From Turneriella parva DSM 21527 (GTDB lineage: Bacteria; Spirochaetota; Leptospiria; Turneriellales; Turneriellaceae): a stretch of 64,000 bases of DNA. Position 1 is the stretch's first letter. Each line of letters opens with the position of its first letter. The translations under genes and the position numbers were made by a program. The stretch is taken from the NCBI RefSeq assembly GCF_000266885.1, contig NC_018020.1, forward strand, positions 1,984,001 through 2,048,000, given 5' to 3'. Shown piece after piece: positions 7,749 to 16,298 of this stretch. The notes beneath the pieces were generated by a model. It was not told the origin of the DNA. It saw only the letters and a program-made list of their open reading frames with translations, and ran no database searches.

Positions 7749-8848
7749 GTCGCCGCCGCCGCGACGGCAGTTTCTCCGGCGCGCATTTTTGCCTCGCGTT
7801 CTGCGAGCAGCAGTGCACCGATCACGTCGCCGAGTTTACCTTCCATAATCTGGTCGAGATTATGCGCGGTGAAGTTGATGCGGTGATCGGTGACCCTGTT
7901 CTGCGGGTAGTTATACGTTCTGATCTTTTCGCTGCGATCACCCGAGCCGACCTGTGCCTTTTTCTCGGTTGCGTATTTTTCCTGGCTTTCGCTGCGCTGC
8001 TTCTCGACCAGTTTCGACATCAGCGCCTTCATTGCTTTTGCGCGGTTCTTGATCTGTGATTTCTCTTCTTGGCAGCCGACGACGATGCCGGTGGGTAAGT
8101 GCGTGATGCGCACCGCCGATTCTGTTTTGTTCACGTGCTGGCCGCCCGAGCCCGAAGAACGAAACACGTCGATACGCAGATCGCCCGGGTCGATCTTGAT
8201 CTCATCTTCGTCGGCTTCGGGTATGACAGCCACGGTCACCGCAGAGGTGTGAATACGCCCGTTGGCTTCGGTGGCCGGTATACGCTGCACCCGGTGCGTG
8301 CCGGCTTCCAGGTGCAAAAGGTCGTATGCCCGCTCGCCGAGCACCAGCAAAATGGCCTCTTTGACTCCGCCGACGCCGGTTTCGGTGAATTCTTGCACTT
8401 CATAGCGAATGCCTTCGCTGTCGAAATAGCGCGTGTACATGCGAAACAGGTCGCGCACAAATAAACCGGCTTCGTCGCCGCCGGTGCCGGCGCGTATCTC
8501 GAGGTAGACGTTCTTGCCCGCATCGGCGTCTTTGGGTATAAGTTCAAGCTGCAGTTCTTCTGACAGGTTATTGAACTGTTCTTTCAGCGCTTTCAGCTCG
8601 CGCCCGAGCTCGGCTTTCATCTCTGCGTCTTTTTCACTCTGCCAGCCGCTGTCGCATTCGGCGATCTGTGTTTTCAACGCCAACCAGGTCTCAGAAAGTT
8701 CGGCTGTCTTTGCCAAACGCGCCCGCTCGCGTGACAGTTCGGTGAGGCGTTTGTTGTCGGCTGTAACCTGCGGGTCAGAGAGACGCTCCTCAACTGCTTT
8801 GAAGGTCGCCACAATCGAGCGCAGGTTGTTTTCATTTAGTTCTGCCAT
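7745..8848 (-). CDS. prfA: Peptide chain release factor 1
   Basis: 367 residues from the ATG at 8848; an upstream in-frame extension is rejected because the family starts near MAELNENN. It recognises UAA/UAG and triggers peptidyl-tRNA hydrolysis. The anticodon-like PAT tripeptide is in HRVQRIPATEANGR, and the catalytic GGQ is in [16 protein letters not shown]. Downstream of tRNA-Arg and overlapping ftsW, so the three are probably co-transcribed. Confidence 0.97.
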   Translation of the reverse strand: MAELNENNLRSIVATFKAVEERLSDPQVTADNKRLTELSRERARLAKTAELSETWLALKTQIAECDSGWQSEKDAEMKAELGRELKALKEQFNNLSEELQLELIPKDADAGKNVYLEIRAGTGGDEAGLFVRDLFRMYTRYFDSEGIRYEVQEFTETGVGGVKEAILLVLGERAYDLLHLEAGTHRVQRIPATEANGRIHTSAVTVAVIPEADEDEIKIDPGDLRIDVFRSSGSGGQHVNKTESAVRITHLPTGIVVGCQEEKSQIKNRAKAMKALMSKLVEKQRSESQEKYATEKKAQVGSGDRSEKIRTYNYPQNRVTDHRINFTAHNLDQIMEGKLGDVIGALLLAEREAKMRAGETAVAAAAT

Positions 8849-8859
8849 AGGTATTTCTT

Positions 8860-8892
8860 TGTTTGTGTTGAGGCTTCGCCTCAACACAAACA
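8860..8892. repeat. 15-bp-arm palindrome between tRNA-Arg and prfA
   Basis: TGTTTGTGTTGAGGC (8860-8874), loop TTC, exact reverse complement (8878-8892). On the minus strand it follows the tRNA by 10 nt and ends 11 nt before the prfA ATG. It could be a processing site, weak terminator or leader hairpin; there is no U-tract. Confidence 0.75.
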
Positions 8893-8902
8893 TTTATTTC
8901 TT

Positions 8903-8975
8903 TGCTCCCACCCGGAGTCGAACTGGGGTCTTCGCCTTAGGAGGGCGCTGCTCTATCCATCTGAGCTATAGGAGC
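8903..8975 (-). tRNA. tRNA-Arg, anticodon CCU
   Basis: 73-nt cloverleaf on the minus strand. The acceptor is GCTCCTA pairing with TGGGAGC (one G-T pair) plus discriminator A. The D-arm is AGCTCAGATGGATAGAGC; the anticodon loop CTCCTAA gives CCT (reads AGG). The T-arm is CCCAG TTCGACT CCGGG-like with a normal TTCGA. CCA is not encoded. Confidence 0.95.
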
Positions 8976-8996
8976 AGGAATCGAAGCTCAAACTCA

Positions 8997-9767
8997 TTAA
9001 CGAGAGGTGCGGGCAATCATATATTGAATCGCCAGCTCGAGCGCACGACCCCGATGGCTCACCATGAGTTTAGTGTCTTCGGGCACTTCACCCCAGGTGC
9101 GCGTCTCACCTTCGGGAACAAAAATGGGGTCATAACCAAAACCCAATTCGCCCCGCCGCGACGCGGCAACAAGACCCCTGTGCCTGCCAAAAAAATAAAT
9201 AGGATTGCTTTCGTCTTGCATTACGACCGCACAGGCGACAAACTGCGCCGCCCGTTTTGCGCCAGGTATCGCCGCAAGCGATGTCAGAATTTTCTCACAC
9301 CGCTCTTTATCTGTCAGCGCGTAGCGCGCCGAATAGACGCCGGGTGCATTGCCCAGCGCAGCAACCTCGAATCCCGAATCTTCGGCCAGTACCCATGGAC
9401 GGGTTAGGGCCGACGCCGCCACGGATGGCGCCTTCGCGGCGGCCAAGACCCACGGACGGGTTAGGGCCGACGCCGCCACGCCTGCCCTGAGCGCCGTCGA
9501 AGGGGATGGCGCCTTCGCGGCGGCCAAGACCCACGGACGGGTCAGGGCCGACCCTGCATTACCCTGTACCAATCGCGCGAGGGCTTTGGCCTTAATGAGA
9601 GCATTTTCGGTATAGGTGCTGCCCGTCTCATCGGCTTTGTAGCTGCTGCGAATTTCTGCAGGCAAATCGGCGACGCACTTGAGTTGCACCCCCGGCATTC
9701 TGATGTCGAAAATCCGCTTCATCTCGTGAACCTTGCCGGGGTTTTCGGTTGCAAGGTAGACGATCAT
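8997..9767 (-). CDS. rdgB: XTP/dITP pyrophosphatase with in-frame repeat expansion
   Basis: 256 residues against about 195-205 for the family. It removes non-canonical purine triphosphates (ITP, XTP) from the nucleotide pool. Family motifs are intact: ATENPGKVHEMK at the N-terminus, AEDSGFEVAALGNAPGVYSARYA, GFGYDPIFVPEG, and SHRGRALE at the end. The extra length is a block just before AEDSG, in which SALTRPWVLA appears three times through a 57-bp (19-codon) tandem unit, plus a 24-bp hairpin element between copies. The ATG overlaps the stop of the upstream gene. Whether the enlarged loop is tolerated or affects activity is unknown. Confidence 0.93.
   Translation of the reverse strand: MIVYLATENPGKVHEMKRIFDIRMPGVQLKCVADLPAEIRSSYKADETGSTYTENALIKAKALARLVQGNAGSALTRPWVLAAAKAPSPSTALRAGVAASALTRPWVLAAAKAPSVAASALTRPWVLAEDSGFEVAALGNAPGVYSARYALTDKERCEKILTSLAAIPGAKRAAQFVACAVVMQDESNPIYFFGRHRGLVAASRRGELGFGYDPIFVPEGETRTWGEVPEDTKLMVSHRGRALELAIQYMIARTSR
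9384..9552. repeat. 57-bp tandem repeat inside rdgB with nested 24-bp element
   Basis: Copies start at 9384, 9441 and 9522 (third partial). The first spacing is 57 bp, the second 81 bp because of a 24-bp insert (about 9481-9504) whose minus-strand core is CCCT-TCGACGGCGCTC-AGGG. Each full unit encodes the 19 residues SALTRPWVLAAAKAPSVAA on the minus strand. Lengths are multiples of 3, so the rdgB frame is kept. Confidence 0.85.
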
Positions 9768-10570
9768 TGTTGGCCACCTTCGGGGTTGTGAACCTGCAGG
9801 CTGTAGATACGCGTGTCGCGCAGGCGCTTGTCGATTTTGCGCGCACCAGGAAACAGTTCTTCGAGGTAATGCCAGAATGCGGGCGAGTGGTTACGGTGCC
9901 TGGTGTGCGCCAGCTCATGGCAGATAACGTAGTCGCGCACGTCTTGCGGTGCGAAGAGCAGCCTGCCGTTGAGCATAATGCGGTCGTCGTGCGTGCAATA
10001 ACCCAGACGCGATTTCTGCACCCGGACAAAAACATCTTTGACCTTGATCTGGTGCTGGTTTGCCAGTTCGTGCGCGCGCGCGATGAGATCAGCTGAACCG
10101 AATCGCATGAGTTGCGCGAGCAGATACTTTTCGAGCTGGGTGTGCAGCTTTATGCTGTTGGCGGCTTCGAAAAACTGCGGTGCCAGCCAGAAAGTCGCTG
10201 CCTGCGCTGTCTTTTCGCGGTTCACGCGGTATTGGGGGTACACAAGGTGCATGTCTTGCTCGATGCGCAGTACAAAATGTTCGTATTGCGCCTGAGAACC
10301 CGGGGTAATCGCCTGCACCCTGTGCAGAGCTCGCTCGCGCGCCCTTGCTTTCTGCATCCAGTCGCGGCGCGATTCGATAAACTGCCGGATAAAACTTTCG
10401 GGACAGTCGGCCGGTACCGAAAGCACGAACGCCCCCTGCGGGGTGAACTTCAGTGAAGCAGTGGTGCGGCGACGCGCCGAGCGGACGACTTCGACGTGAA
10501 AGGCATCGCCCGACAGCGCTGTGCCGCCGCTGTGCAGTGGGTTCGTGGTCTTGTCGGTATCAGTCGTCAT
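9764..10570 (-). CDS. YgjP-like (DUF45) zinc metallopeptidase
   Basis: 268 residues from the ATG at 10570 (a TTG four codons upstream is less likely). The C-terminal half has HELAHTRHRNHSPAFW, the HExxH zinc site with the family's downstream NHS-x-FW pattern, and KSRLGYC upstream of it, as in YgjP/WLM-type metal-dependent hydrolases. The N-terminus has the FTPQGAFVLSVPADCPESFI strand region common in this family. Overlaps rdgB and the MBL gene at its two ends, so it sits in a tight four-gene operon. Substrate unknown. Confidence 0.85.
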   Translation of the reverse strand: MTTDTDKTTNPLHSGGTALSGDAFHVEVVRSARRRTTASLKFTPQGAFVLSVPADCPESFIRQFIESRRDWMQKARARERALHRVQAITPGSQAQYEHFVLRIEQDMHLVYPQYRVNREKTAQAATFWLAPQFFEAANSIKLHTQLEKYLLAQLMRFGSADLIARAHELANQHQIKVKDVFVRVQKSRLGYCTHDDRIMLNGRLLFAPQDVRDYVICHELAHTRHRNHSPAFWHYLEELFPGARKIDKRLRDTRIYSLQVHNPEGGQQ

Positions 10571-11393
10571 GCGCGAGTACAAAGATGCGTGAAAGCAGGT
10601 CGTGGTCTTGCAGTTTCTTATTCAAAACCTGCAGTATAAAGCGGCGGTTATAGCGTTTCGAAAAATGGGTGAGTACAATCTTTTCGTTTTTGAAGAGATG
10701 CGCGTGCGCGATAATCTCATCGAGATGTATGTGGCCCCATTCGCGTGCGCGCGCCACCGGGCGCTTGTCGTCAATATACGTGCACTCAATGAAAAGCACG
10801 GTCGCCTCGCGCGCAGCCTGATTGTCTTGCAGAAACTCGATGGTCGTGTCGCCTGAAAAAGCGAAGATCGGAATATCACGGTCTTCAAAAATTGCTTCAC
10901 CGCGGTCTTTCATGCGCTTGATCTCACGTCCGTTTACTGTGAGGTATTCGTCTTTGAGTTTTCTCGTTTTGCGCACCAGCGCGTAACCGCGGCAGGGCAC
11001 CCGGTGGCTTGAGGCGAGAGCGCGTACATAAAGATCTTTGCGCACCGGTATCTCATCACCTGGTGAGAGACCCTTGAGCGCCACGGGATATTCAAACCCT
11101 TCGATTTTTTGCCAGAGGTGTAGAATTTCACGGAGCGGCGCAACGATCTCGGCGGGGCAATAAATCTCTGGCGGCGGCAGGTGCCTGAGGCTGCGCTGGC
11201 TGATGTAATAAGGCAGACCCGCAGAATGATCGAGGTGACCGTGCGTGAGAAAGACCCGCGGCATGTCGATTAGCCCGTCGGGGCATCTGCCTGTGTCAAA
11301 GGCGAGCTGAAACGCGGGCAAAATATAACAGGTTTCAATGCCACCGCGACCGATCGCGTTGACGGCAATATCTTTGTGGCGAAAATCGATCAC
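10560..11393 (-). CDS. RNase Z-like metallo-beta-lactamase-fold hydrolase
   Basis: 277 residues. HGHLDHSAGLPYY is the HxHxDH motif of tRNase Z-type MBL enzymes. Later conserved metal ligands are in FSGDTTIEF (Asp), the ECTY segment, and HIHLDEI...LTHFSKRY. The motif set fits a tRNA 3'-processing endonuclease, though the long-chain phosphodiesterase relatives cannot be excluded. GTG start at 11393. Overlaps the YgjP-like gene by 11 bp and starts 5 bp after the upstream lipoprotein stop. Confidence 0.82.
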   Translation of the reverse strand: MIDFRHKDIAVNAIGRGGIETCYILPAFQLAFDTGRCPDGLIDMPRVFLTHGHLDHSAGLPYYISQRSLRHLPPPEIYCPAEIVAPLREILHLWQKIEGFEYPVALKGLSPGDEIPVRKDLYVRALASSHRVPCRGYALVRKTRKLKDEYLTVNGREIKRMKDRGEAIFEDRDIPIFAFSGDTTIEFLQDNQAAREATVLFIECTYIDDKRPVARAREWGHIHLDEIIAHAHLFKNEKIVLTHFSKRYNRRFILQVLNKKLQDHDLLSRIFVLAHDD

Positions 11394-11398
11394 CGCGG

Positions 11399-12175
11399 TT
11401 ATAGAGGGGCGAGAAACGGCAGGCCGATCTGCAGATTCTTTTTGTGAATGTGGATCGCCATTTTACATTCGAGTTGCTCGGGCTTTGAAAAGGCTTCGTG
11501 CACAATTTCGTAGCGGTAACCACGCTTTGCCATGGCCTGGTCGAGGTTTTTCAGAATCGCCGCCGATTCTGCGACATAAAACTCGCGCGGCGGGTAATAA
11601 CGCGGGTCGAGCGTTGTCTTTTGAATGCCTTCGCGGGGTATCGTGGCGCCGTGCAGCAGCCGCATCTGCACTGCGTCACCGATCAGCCAGCGGTAGAGAC
11701 CCATGATGCGCGCATTCGTGCAGGCATTGTCGAAAAGTACGCGCTTGATCTCCATAGGCGCGCGAATTTTTTCATCGATTAGCGAGAGGTTTATCTCTTG
11801 CGGGTTGAGTTGATTCGCCTCAGCCGCCAGAATATCTGCCAGTGGGTACCCATTGTGCGGTTTGCGCGCCTTGATGAGGGTCTGCTGTTCACCGCTGTAC
11901 TTCAAGAACTCTTCATTGTCAAAATTCTCGTCGATCACCGGGGGAAAAAAGTGCGCCTTGGGGTCGAGAGGCTTCGAGAAGTCGAGCGCGAGGCCAAATG
12001 AGACAATCTGGTACGTCACCGGATCAAGAAAGCCCTCTTGCACCCGATCAAGCGGACCGATGTACGTGATTTGCGGTGGCTTCGGGCTACAGGCCGAAAG
12101 CAGCAAAACAGCGCAACAAATGAGCGGTGCGATGAAAGAAGCTTTGAGGCCCATCGTTTTGGCAGGCTGGCTCAT
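11399..12175 (-). CDS. Hypothetical lipoprotein
   Basis: 258 residues from the ATG at 12175. The signal peptide ends in LLLSACSP, a good lipobox. The mature part has no recognised domain; it includes a run DPVTYQIVSFGLALDFSKP and the block VLFDNACTNARIMGLYRW. It heads the operon with the MBL, YgjP-like and rdgB genes. Function unknown. Confidence 0.8.
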   Translation of the reverse strand: MSQPAKTMGLKASFIAPLICCAVLLLSACSPKPPQITYIGPLDRVQEGFLDPVTYQIVSFGLALDFSKPLDPKAHFFPPVIDENFDNEEFLKYSGEQQTLIKARKPHNGYPLADILAAEANQLNPQEINLSLIDEKIRAPMEIKRVLFDNACTNARIMGLYRWLIGDAVQMRLLHGATIPREGIQKTTLDPRYYPPREFYVAESAAILKNLDQAMAKRGYRYEIVHEAFSKPEQLECKMAIHIHKKNLQIGLPFLAPL

Positions 12176-12234
12176 GTGACATAACTCTGGCAAGCCCTGC
12201 CTCAGCGTGGCAAGCCGAAATTAAAACCTGAATC

Positions 12235-12266
12235 CGGCGAAAAGACGCGATCGCGGGTTTTCGCCG
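12235..12266. repeat. Inverted repeat in lipoprotein/acyl-CoA ligase divergent gap
   Basis: CGGCGAAAA (12235-12243) and TTTTCGCCG (12258-12266) flank a small self-complementary centre (CGCGATCGCG). It sits in the 229-bp divergent region 12176-12404, which holds both promoters. No convincing -35/-10 pair was found by eye. Confidence 0.5.
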
Positions 12267-12404
12267 CGGCCTTACTCAAAGAGGCTTTTTGCTTGACCCA
12301 AAAAGTTTTGTGTTGGGTCTGCACCGTACACTCGGCCCGTAACGTGTTATTGCCTCTGGCAGTTTCTGCAGGCCGCGCCTATACCGATTCGAAAGGGGAC
12401 CTTT

Positions 12405-14342
12405 ATGGAATATGTCAAGCTCAACGTCAAAACTTATGTAGAAGCGATTCAACAGTCGTTTAAGAAGAATGCACAGCGCATCGCCGTACGCTTTCGTGAA
12501 GGCAGCGAAGAATTCAAAACGCTGACCTATGCGCAGCTCGAGAAAGAGGTAAACCTCGTCGCCGCGGGCCTCGCCGCGATCGGCGTAAAGCCCAAAGACC
12601 ACATCGGCCTCATCGCTGACGTCAGCCATTATTGGATTACCGCCAACCTCGCGATTCAGCTCAACGGTGCCGCAGACGTGCCCCGCGGTACAGACTCGAC
12701 GGGCCCTGAAATTGCATACATTCTCGACCACTCGGGCAGCAACGTCGTTTTCGTGCATAACGCCGACCAGGTGAAGAAGATTGAAACGGCTCTGAAGAAG
12801 TTTAAACTCAAGGTCAAAAAATATATCGTGCTCAACGACCAGAAAACGGCAAAGGGTTCGAATGTCATGACACTCAGCGAGCTCAAGGCCGAAGGCGAAA
12901 AGCTCGTGAAGAAAGGTGGCAAGGCCCTCGCAGATTTTGAATCACGCGCTGGCAAGGTAGCTCCTTCTGATCTTTCATGTCTCGTCTACACTTCGGGTAC
13001 CACCGGTGAACCCAAGGGTGTGATGCTCAGCCACGGCAACTTTGCTTCGCAGATGCGCACGATACCTGAAGTTCTGAAAATTGGCCCGACCGACAGCGGT
13101 TTGACGCTGCTGCCACCGTGGCACGTGTTTGGTCGCATCACCGAAATGATGTTCATCGCAATCGGTGCATCGATTACGTACACCGACATCAAACACATCG
13201 GCGACGACATGCGCTCGATTAAGCCGACATACGTGCCCGCGGTACCCCGCATTTGGGAAGGCATTTACAACAAAATTATCGGCAATGTGAAGAAGGCCGG
13301 CAAAGAACCGATCTTCAACAAGTTCAAGGCAGCCGCGCTCAAATATAACCACTTCGTGTCGATGCTCACCGGCAAAGAAAAACTGCCGATCGGGCGCAAC
13401 ATTGTGTCGGCGATCGGCGCGCGTATCGTTGGCCTCTTCGGCGCAATCGTCTGGTTTATACCCAAAAAGCTCGGCGATATTCTGGTTTTCAAAAAAGTGC
13501 TCGCGGCAACCGGCGGTAATCTGAAGGCTTCTCTCTCGGGCGGTGGAGCTCTGCCGTCTTACATCGACGATTTCTTTCGCGCCATCGGCGTCCGTATTCT
13601 TGAAGGTTATGGTCTCACAGAAACATCACCGGTGCTTTCTGTTCGCCGCATGGAGCGCTTGATTCCTGGAACAGTTGGCCCGCTGATTGCCCATACCGAA
13701 TATAAACTCATCGACCTCGAAGGCCGCGATGTCACACGCATTCCCGGTGCGAAAGGCACACTGCACGTGCGCGGGCCGCAGGTGATGCAGGGTTATTATA
13801 AGAACCCGAAAAAGACTGCAGACGTTCTGACACCAGACGGCTGGTTCAATACCGGCGACCTTGTTGTCTTCAACCATTCGGGTGAAATCAGTATTGTCGG
13901 CCGCTCAAAAGATACGCTCGTTCTCGTGGGCGGTGAAAACGTCGAGCCGACGCCGATCGAAGAAAAAATGAAAGAGAGCGAGTTTATCGATCACGTGATG
14001 CTCGTTTCACGTGCCTTCGGCGAAGACCAAAAAGTATTGGGTGCACTCATTGTGCCCAATGCAGACAACCTCGCAGACTGGGCGAAGAAAAACGGCGTTT
14101 CGGGTGATTTTGCGGCTCTCATTAAAGATCCTAAAGTTCACGCGATGTATCGTCACGAGATCAACAAATACATCAACTCAGAAAACGGCTTCAAGAACTT
14201 TGAAAAGGTTGGAGTGTTCACGCTGCTGAAAAAACCATTCGAGCAGGGCGACGAACTCAACAACACGCTCAAAGTGCGCCGCCACATCGTCAGTGAGAAA
14301 TACGAGAAGCTCATCGACGACATGTACGCCGACGCGAAATAA
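12405..14342 (+). CDS. Long-chain fatty acid-CoA ligase
   Basis: 645-residue AMP-forming ligase that activates fatty acids to acyl-CoA. YTSGTTGEPKGVMLSH is the P-loop-like A3 motif, and GYGLTETSPV (A5) and DGWFNTGDL (A7) are present. The C-terminal block IVGRSKDTLVLVGGENVEPTPIE matches the long-chain ligase signature. Strong ribosome-binding site (AAAGGGGA). The CHAT gene starts 9 bp after its stop, so the two are almost certainly one transcript. Confidence 0.95.
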   Translation: MEYVKLNVKTYVEAIQQSFKKNAQRIAVRFREGSEEFKTLTYAQLEKEVNLVAAGLAAIGVKPKDHIGLIADVSHYWITANLAIQLNGAADVPRGTDSTGPEIAYILDHSGSNVVFVHNADQVKKIETALKKFKLKVKKYIVLNDQKTAKGSNVMTLSELKAEGEKLVKKGGKALADFESRAGKVAPSDLSCLVYTSGTTGEPKGVMLSHGNFASQMRTIPEVLKIGPTDSGLTLLPPWHVFGRITEMMFIAIGASITYTDIKHIGDDMRSIKPTYVPAVPRIWEGIYNKIIGNVKKAGKEPIFNKFKAAALKYNHFVSMLTGKEKLPIGRNIVSAIGARIVGLFGAIVWFIPKKLGDILVFKKVLAATGGNLKASLSGGGALPSYIDDFFRAIGVRILEGYGLTETSPVLSVRRMERLIPGTVGPLIAHTEYKLIDLEGRDVTRIPGAKGTLHVRGPQVMQGYYKNPKKTADVLTPDGWFNTGDLVVFNHSGEISIVGRSKDTLVLVGGENVEPTPIEEKMKESEFIDHVMLVSRAFGEDQKVLGALIVPNADNLADWAKKNGVSGDFAALIKDPKVHAMYRHEINKYINSENGFKNFEKVGVFTLLKKPFEQGDELNNTLKVRRHIVSEKYEKLIDDMYADAK

Positions 14343-14350
14343 CACAGGTC

Positions 14351-16294
14351 ATGCTGACCTCGATCATCATTGACCGGGTCGGCAATACCAATGTCTTCAA
14401 CATTGTTCAAGACGGGGGCGTCGGTAACCCGGCGCTAAAGGCAAACGAGCGGCTGCAGTCGATCATCGATGATGACCTCATCGGCGAATACCTCGAAGAA
14501 CTCGGCCGCATTGCCAATATTTCACGCTCGCTTTCTTCGCTGCCGCGGGGCAGTGAAGAGAGCCAGGCATTAATCTTTCAGCACCTAAACCTGAGCCACA
14601 AGCTGCGCGAAATCGGCGAGGCGCTCTTTAAGCAGTTCTTTCCGCTACCGCTGCAAGAGTTTATTCGCGACTCTCAGCAGAGTTATCTTTATTTTCACGT
14701 CGACGCAGCGCTCGCTTCACTGCCGCTCGAAATTCTGCACGACGGTTCAGCCTTCTTGTGGGAAAAATTCTTTGTCGGCAAAGCCATCAAAGGGCAGGAT
14801 ATTTCGCTCAGCGACTTTCACCCGCGTGAAATTATCAATATGCTGATTATTGCCGACCCGCGCGAAGACCTTGATTGGGCCCGGCGCGAAGGCGAAATGC
14901 TGTTCGAGCACCTGGGCGCATTTGTCAGCCCAAAAAAGATTAATCTGACACTCATAGGCGGCAAGACCGTCACGAAGCTGAATATTCTGAACGCCATACT
15001 CGACAAAGACATAATCCATTTTGCCGGGCATTTGCATTACAGCGGCAACCCCGACGAAAATGGCTGGCTATTGGCCGATGGCAAGATACTCTATGCGCGC
15101 GAATTCAAGATGAGCGGCGCTCAGCCCAAGCTGATCTTCTGCAATTCATGCCTCAGCGCGCGCTCGGGCCAACAGGAGAATGACGCCTCGTGGTATGCGC
15201 ATTTCGCTGCGGCCTTTATTCGCGCCGGGCGAACCAGCTACGTCGGTACCAACTGGGAACTTCCCGACCGGCAGCCCACGCTTGAATTTACGACGCAGTT
15301 TTATGACAATATTTTTCAGGGCAAGAGTCTCGGCGAATCGTTACAGCAGAGCCGCTCGTTTGCGCGTGAACACTTTTCTCTTAATGATCTGACATGGGCT
15401 TCTTACCTGCTCATGGGTAACCCGATGCAGACGGTATTCAGGGCTGATTCGCTGCTGCCCGACGTCACGCGTAACATGCTCGACGCCGAAGATGTTATCA
15501 TGCATTATCCTTTCCCGATTGCTGAGGCCTTTGAAAAGTTCTACCGCATTTTCAGCGCCGAAGAGCAGGCGGGGCAAGCGGGCAGCGAAGCGCGGCTCAA
15601 ATCACTCTTCTACCTCTTCACGCAGTGCCTGTTCTTTTTGTCGGGTTTGGTGCTGGCGAACTATCGCCTCTTTAACTTTCCCAAGCCGATTGCATTTCCT
15701 TTTCCGAATGCTGAGAAGACGCTCGCTGCCATGTTTTCTGCCCTAGGTGCCGTGCGCGCAATTAAGGCGCAGACCCTGGCGGTGAACTTGCTCGAGACGC
15801 TCTATATTCACAAAGACAATCTCGAAAAGGTGGCGACTCTGCAGAAGCGCTATCGCTCGGGCGCGTTGCGCGAGGCAGAATTTGAAACCTATGCTATCAC
15901 GGTACAATATCTGCTCGAATCATTACTGATAGATCTGGATTTTCTGCGCCACTATGGGTTCTATATGATTGTCGAGCCAGGCCATCGCCAGCTGAGTTTT
16001 CAAGGTGTAGAGCGGCACCATGCACATCGCGACATTATTCTGCCCACACAGGCGAACGCGATGACGTACACCGAATTGCTCGAAAAAACCTCGTATCTTG
16101 TCGGCCGCTGTGTCTTCTATTCGCCGGTGAAAAAAACTTTTCTCGACCTTTCGCCTTTTATGCGCATCAGCGCCGAAGAAGATGGTTCGTACAGTTTTGG
16201 CTTTACCAAGGCAGGGGCGGCGGCCGAAACCGCGGCCTCAGGCGCGGCATCTGCAGCGATAGCAAAAAAAGCGCGCAGTCGCCAGACAACCTGA
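14351..16294 (+). CDS. CHAT-domain cysteine protease-like protein
   Basis: 647 residues. The central part (about 110-375) is a CHAT (caspase-like) domain, with SLPLEILHDG early, catalytic His227 in HFAGHLHY and Cys267 in FCNSCLSA, and a terminal SYLLMGNP block. No TPRs precede it, unlike typical CHAT proteins. Residues from about 390 to 620 are a helical domain I do not recognise, ending in an alanine-rich tail. It begins 9 bp after the acyl-CoA ligase. Caspase-like proteases of this class process specific partner proteins, but no obvious substrate lies nearby. Confidence 0.87.
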   Translation: MLTSIIIDRVGNTNVFNIVQDGGVGNPALKANERLQSIIDDDLIGEYLEELGRIANISRSLSSLPRGSEESQALIFQHLNLSHKLREIGEALFKQFFPLPLQEFIRDSQQSYLYFHVDAALASLPLEILHDGSAFLWEKFFVGKAIKGQDISLSDFHPREIINMLIIADPREDLDWARREGEMLFEHLGAFVSPKKINLTLIGGKTVTKLNILNAILDKDIIHFAGHLHYSGNPDENGWLLADGKILYAREFKMSGAQPKLIFCNSCLSARSGQQENDASWYAHFAAAFIRAGRTSYVGTNWELPDRQPTLEFTTQFYDNIFQGKSLGESLQQSRSFAREHFSLNDLTWASYLLMGNPMQTVFRADSLLPDVTRNMLDAEDVIMHYPFPIAEAFEKFYRIFSAEEQAGQAGSEARLKSLFYLFTQCLFFLSGLVLANYRLFNFPKPIAFPFPNAEKTLAAMFSALGAVRAIKAQTLAVNLLETLYIHKDNLEKVATLQKRYRSGALREAEFETYAITVQYLLESLLIDLDFLRHYGFYMIVEPGHRQLSFQGVERHHAHRDIILPTQANAMTYTELLEKTSYLVGRCVFYSPVKKTFLDLSPFMRISAEEDGSYSFGFTKAGAAAETAASGAASAAIAKKARSRQTT

Positions 16295-16298
16295 CTCT

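Noticed and set aside
7612-9407. Plus-strand ORFs opposite prfA, tRNA-Arg and rdgB
   Set aside because: They run antisense to conserved genes and across the tRNA; no ribosome-binding sites or homology.
9384-9552. CRISPR-like direct repeat array
   Set aside because: Units are contiguous tandem repeats inside a coding frame with no spacers of unique sequence; no cas genes nearby.
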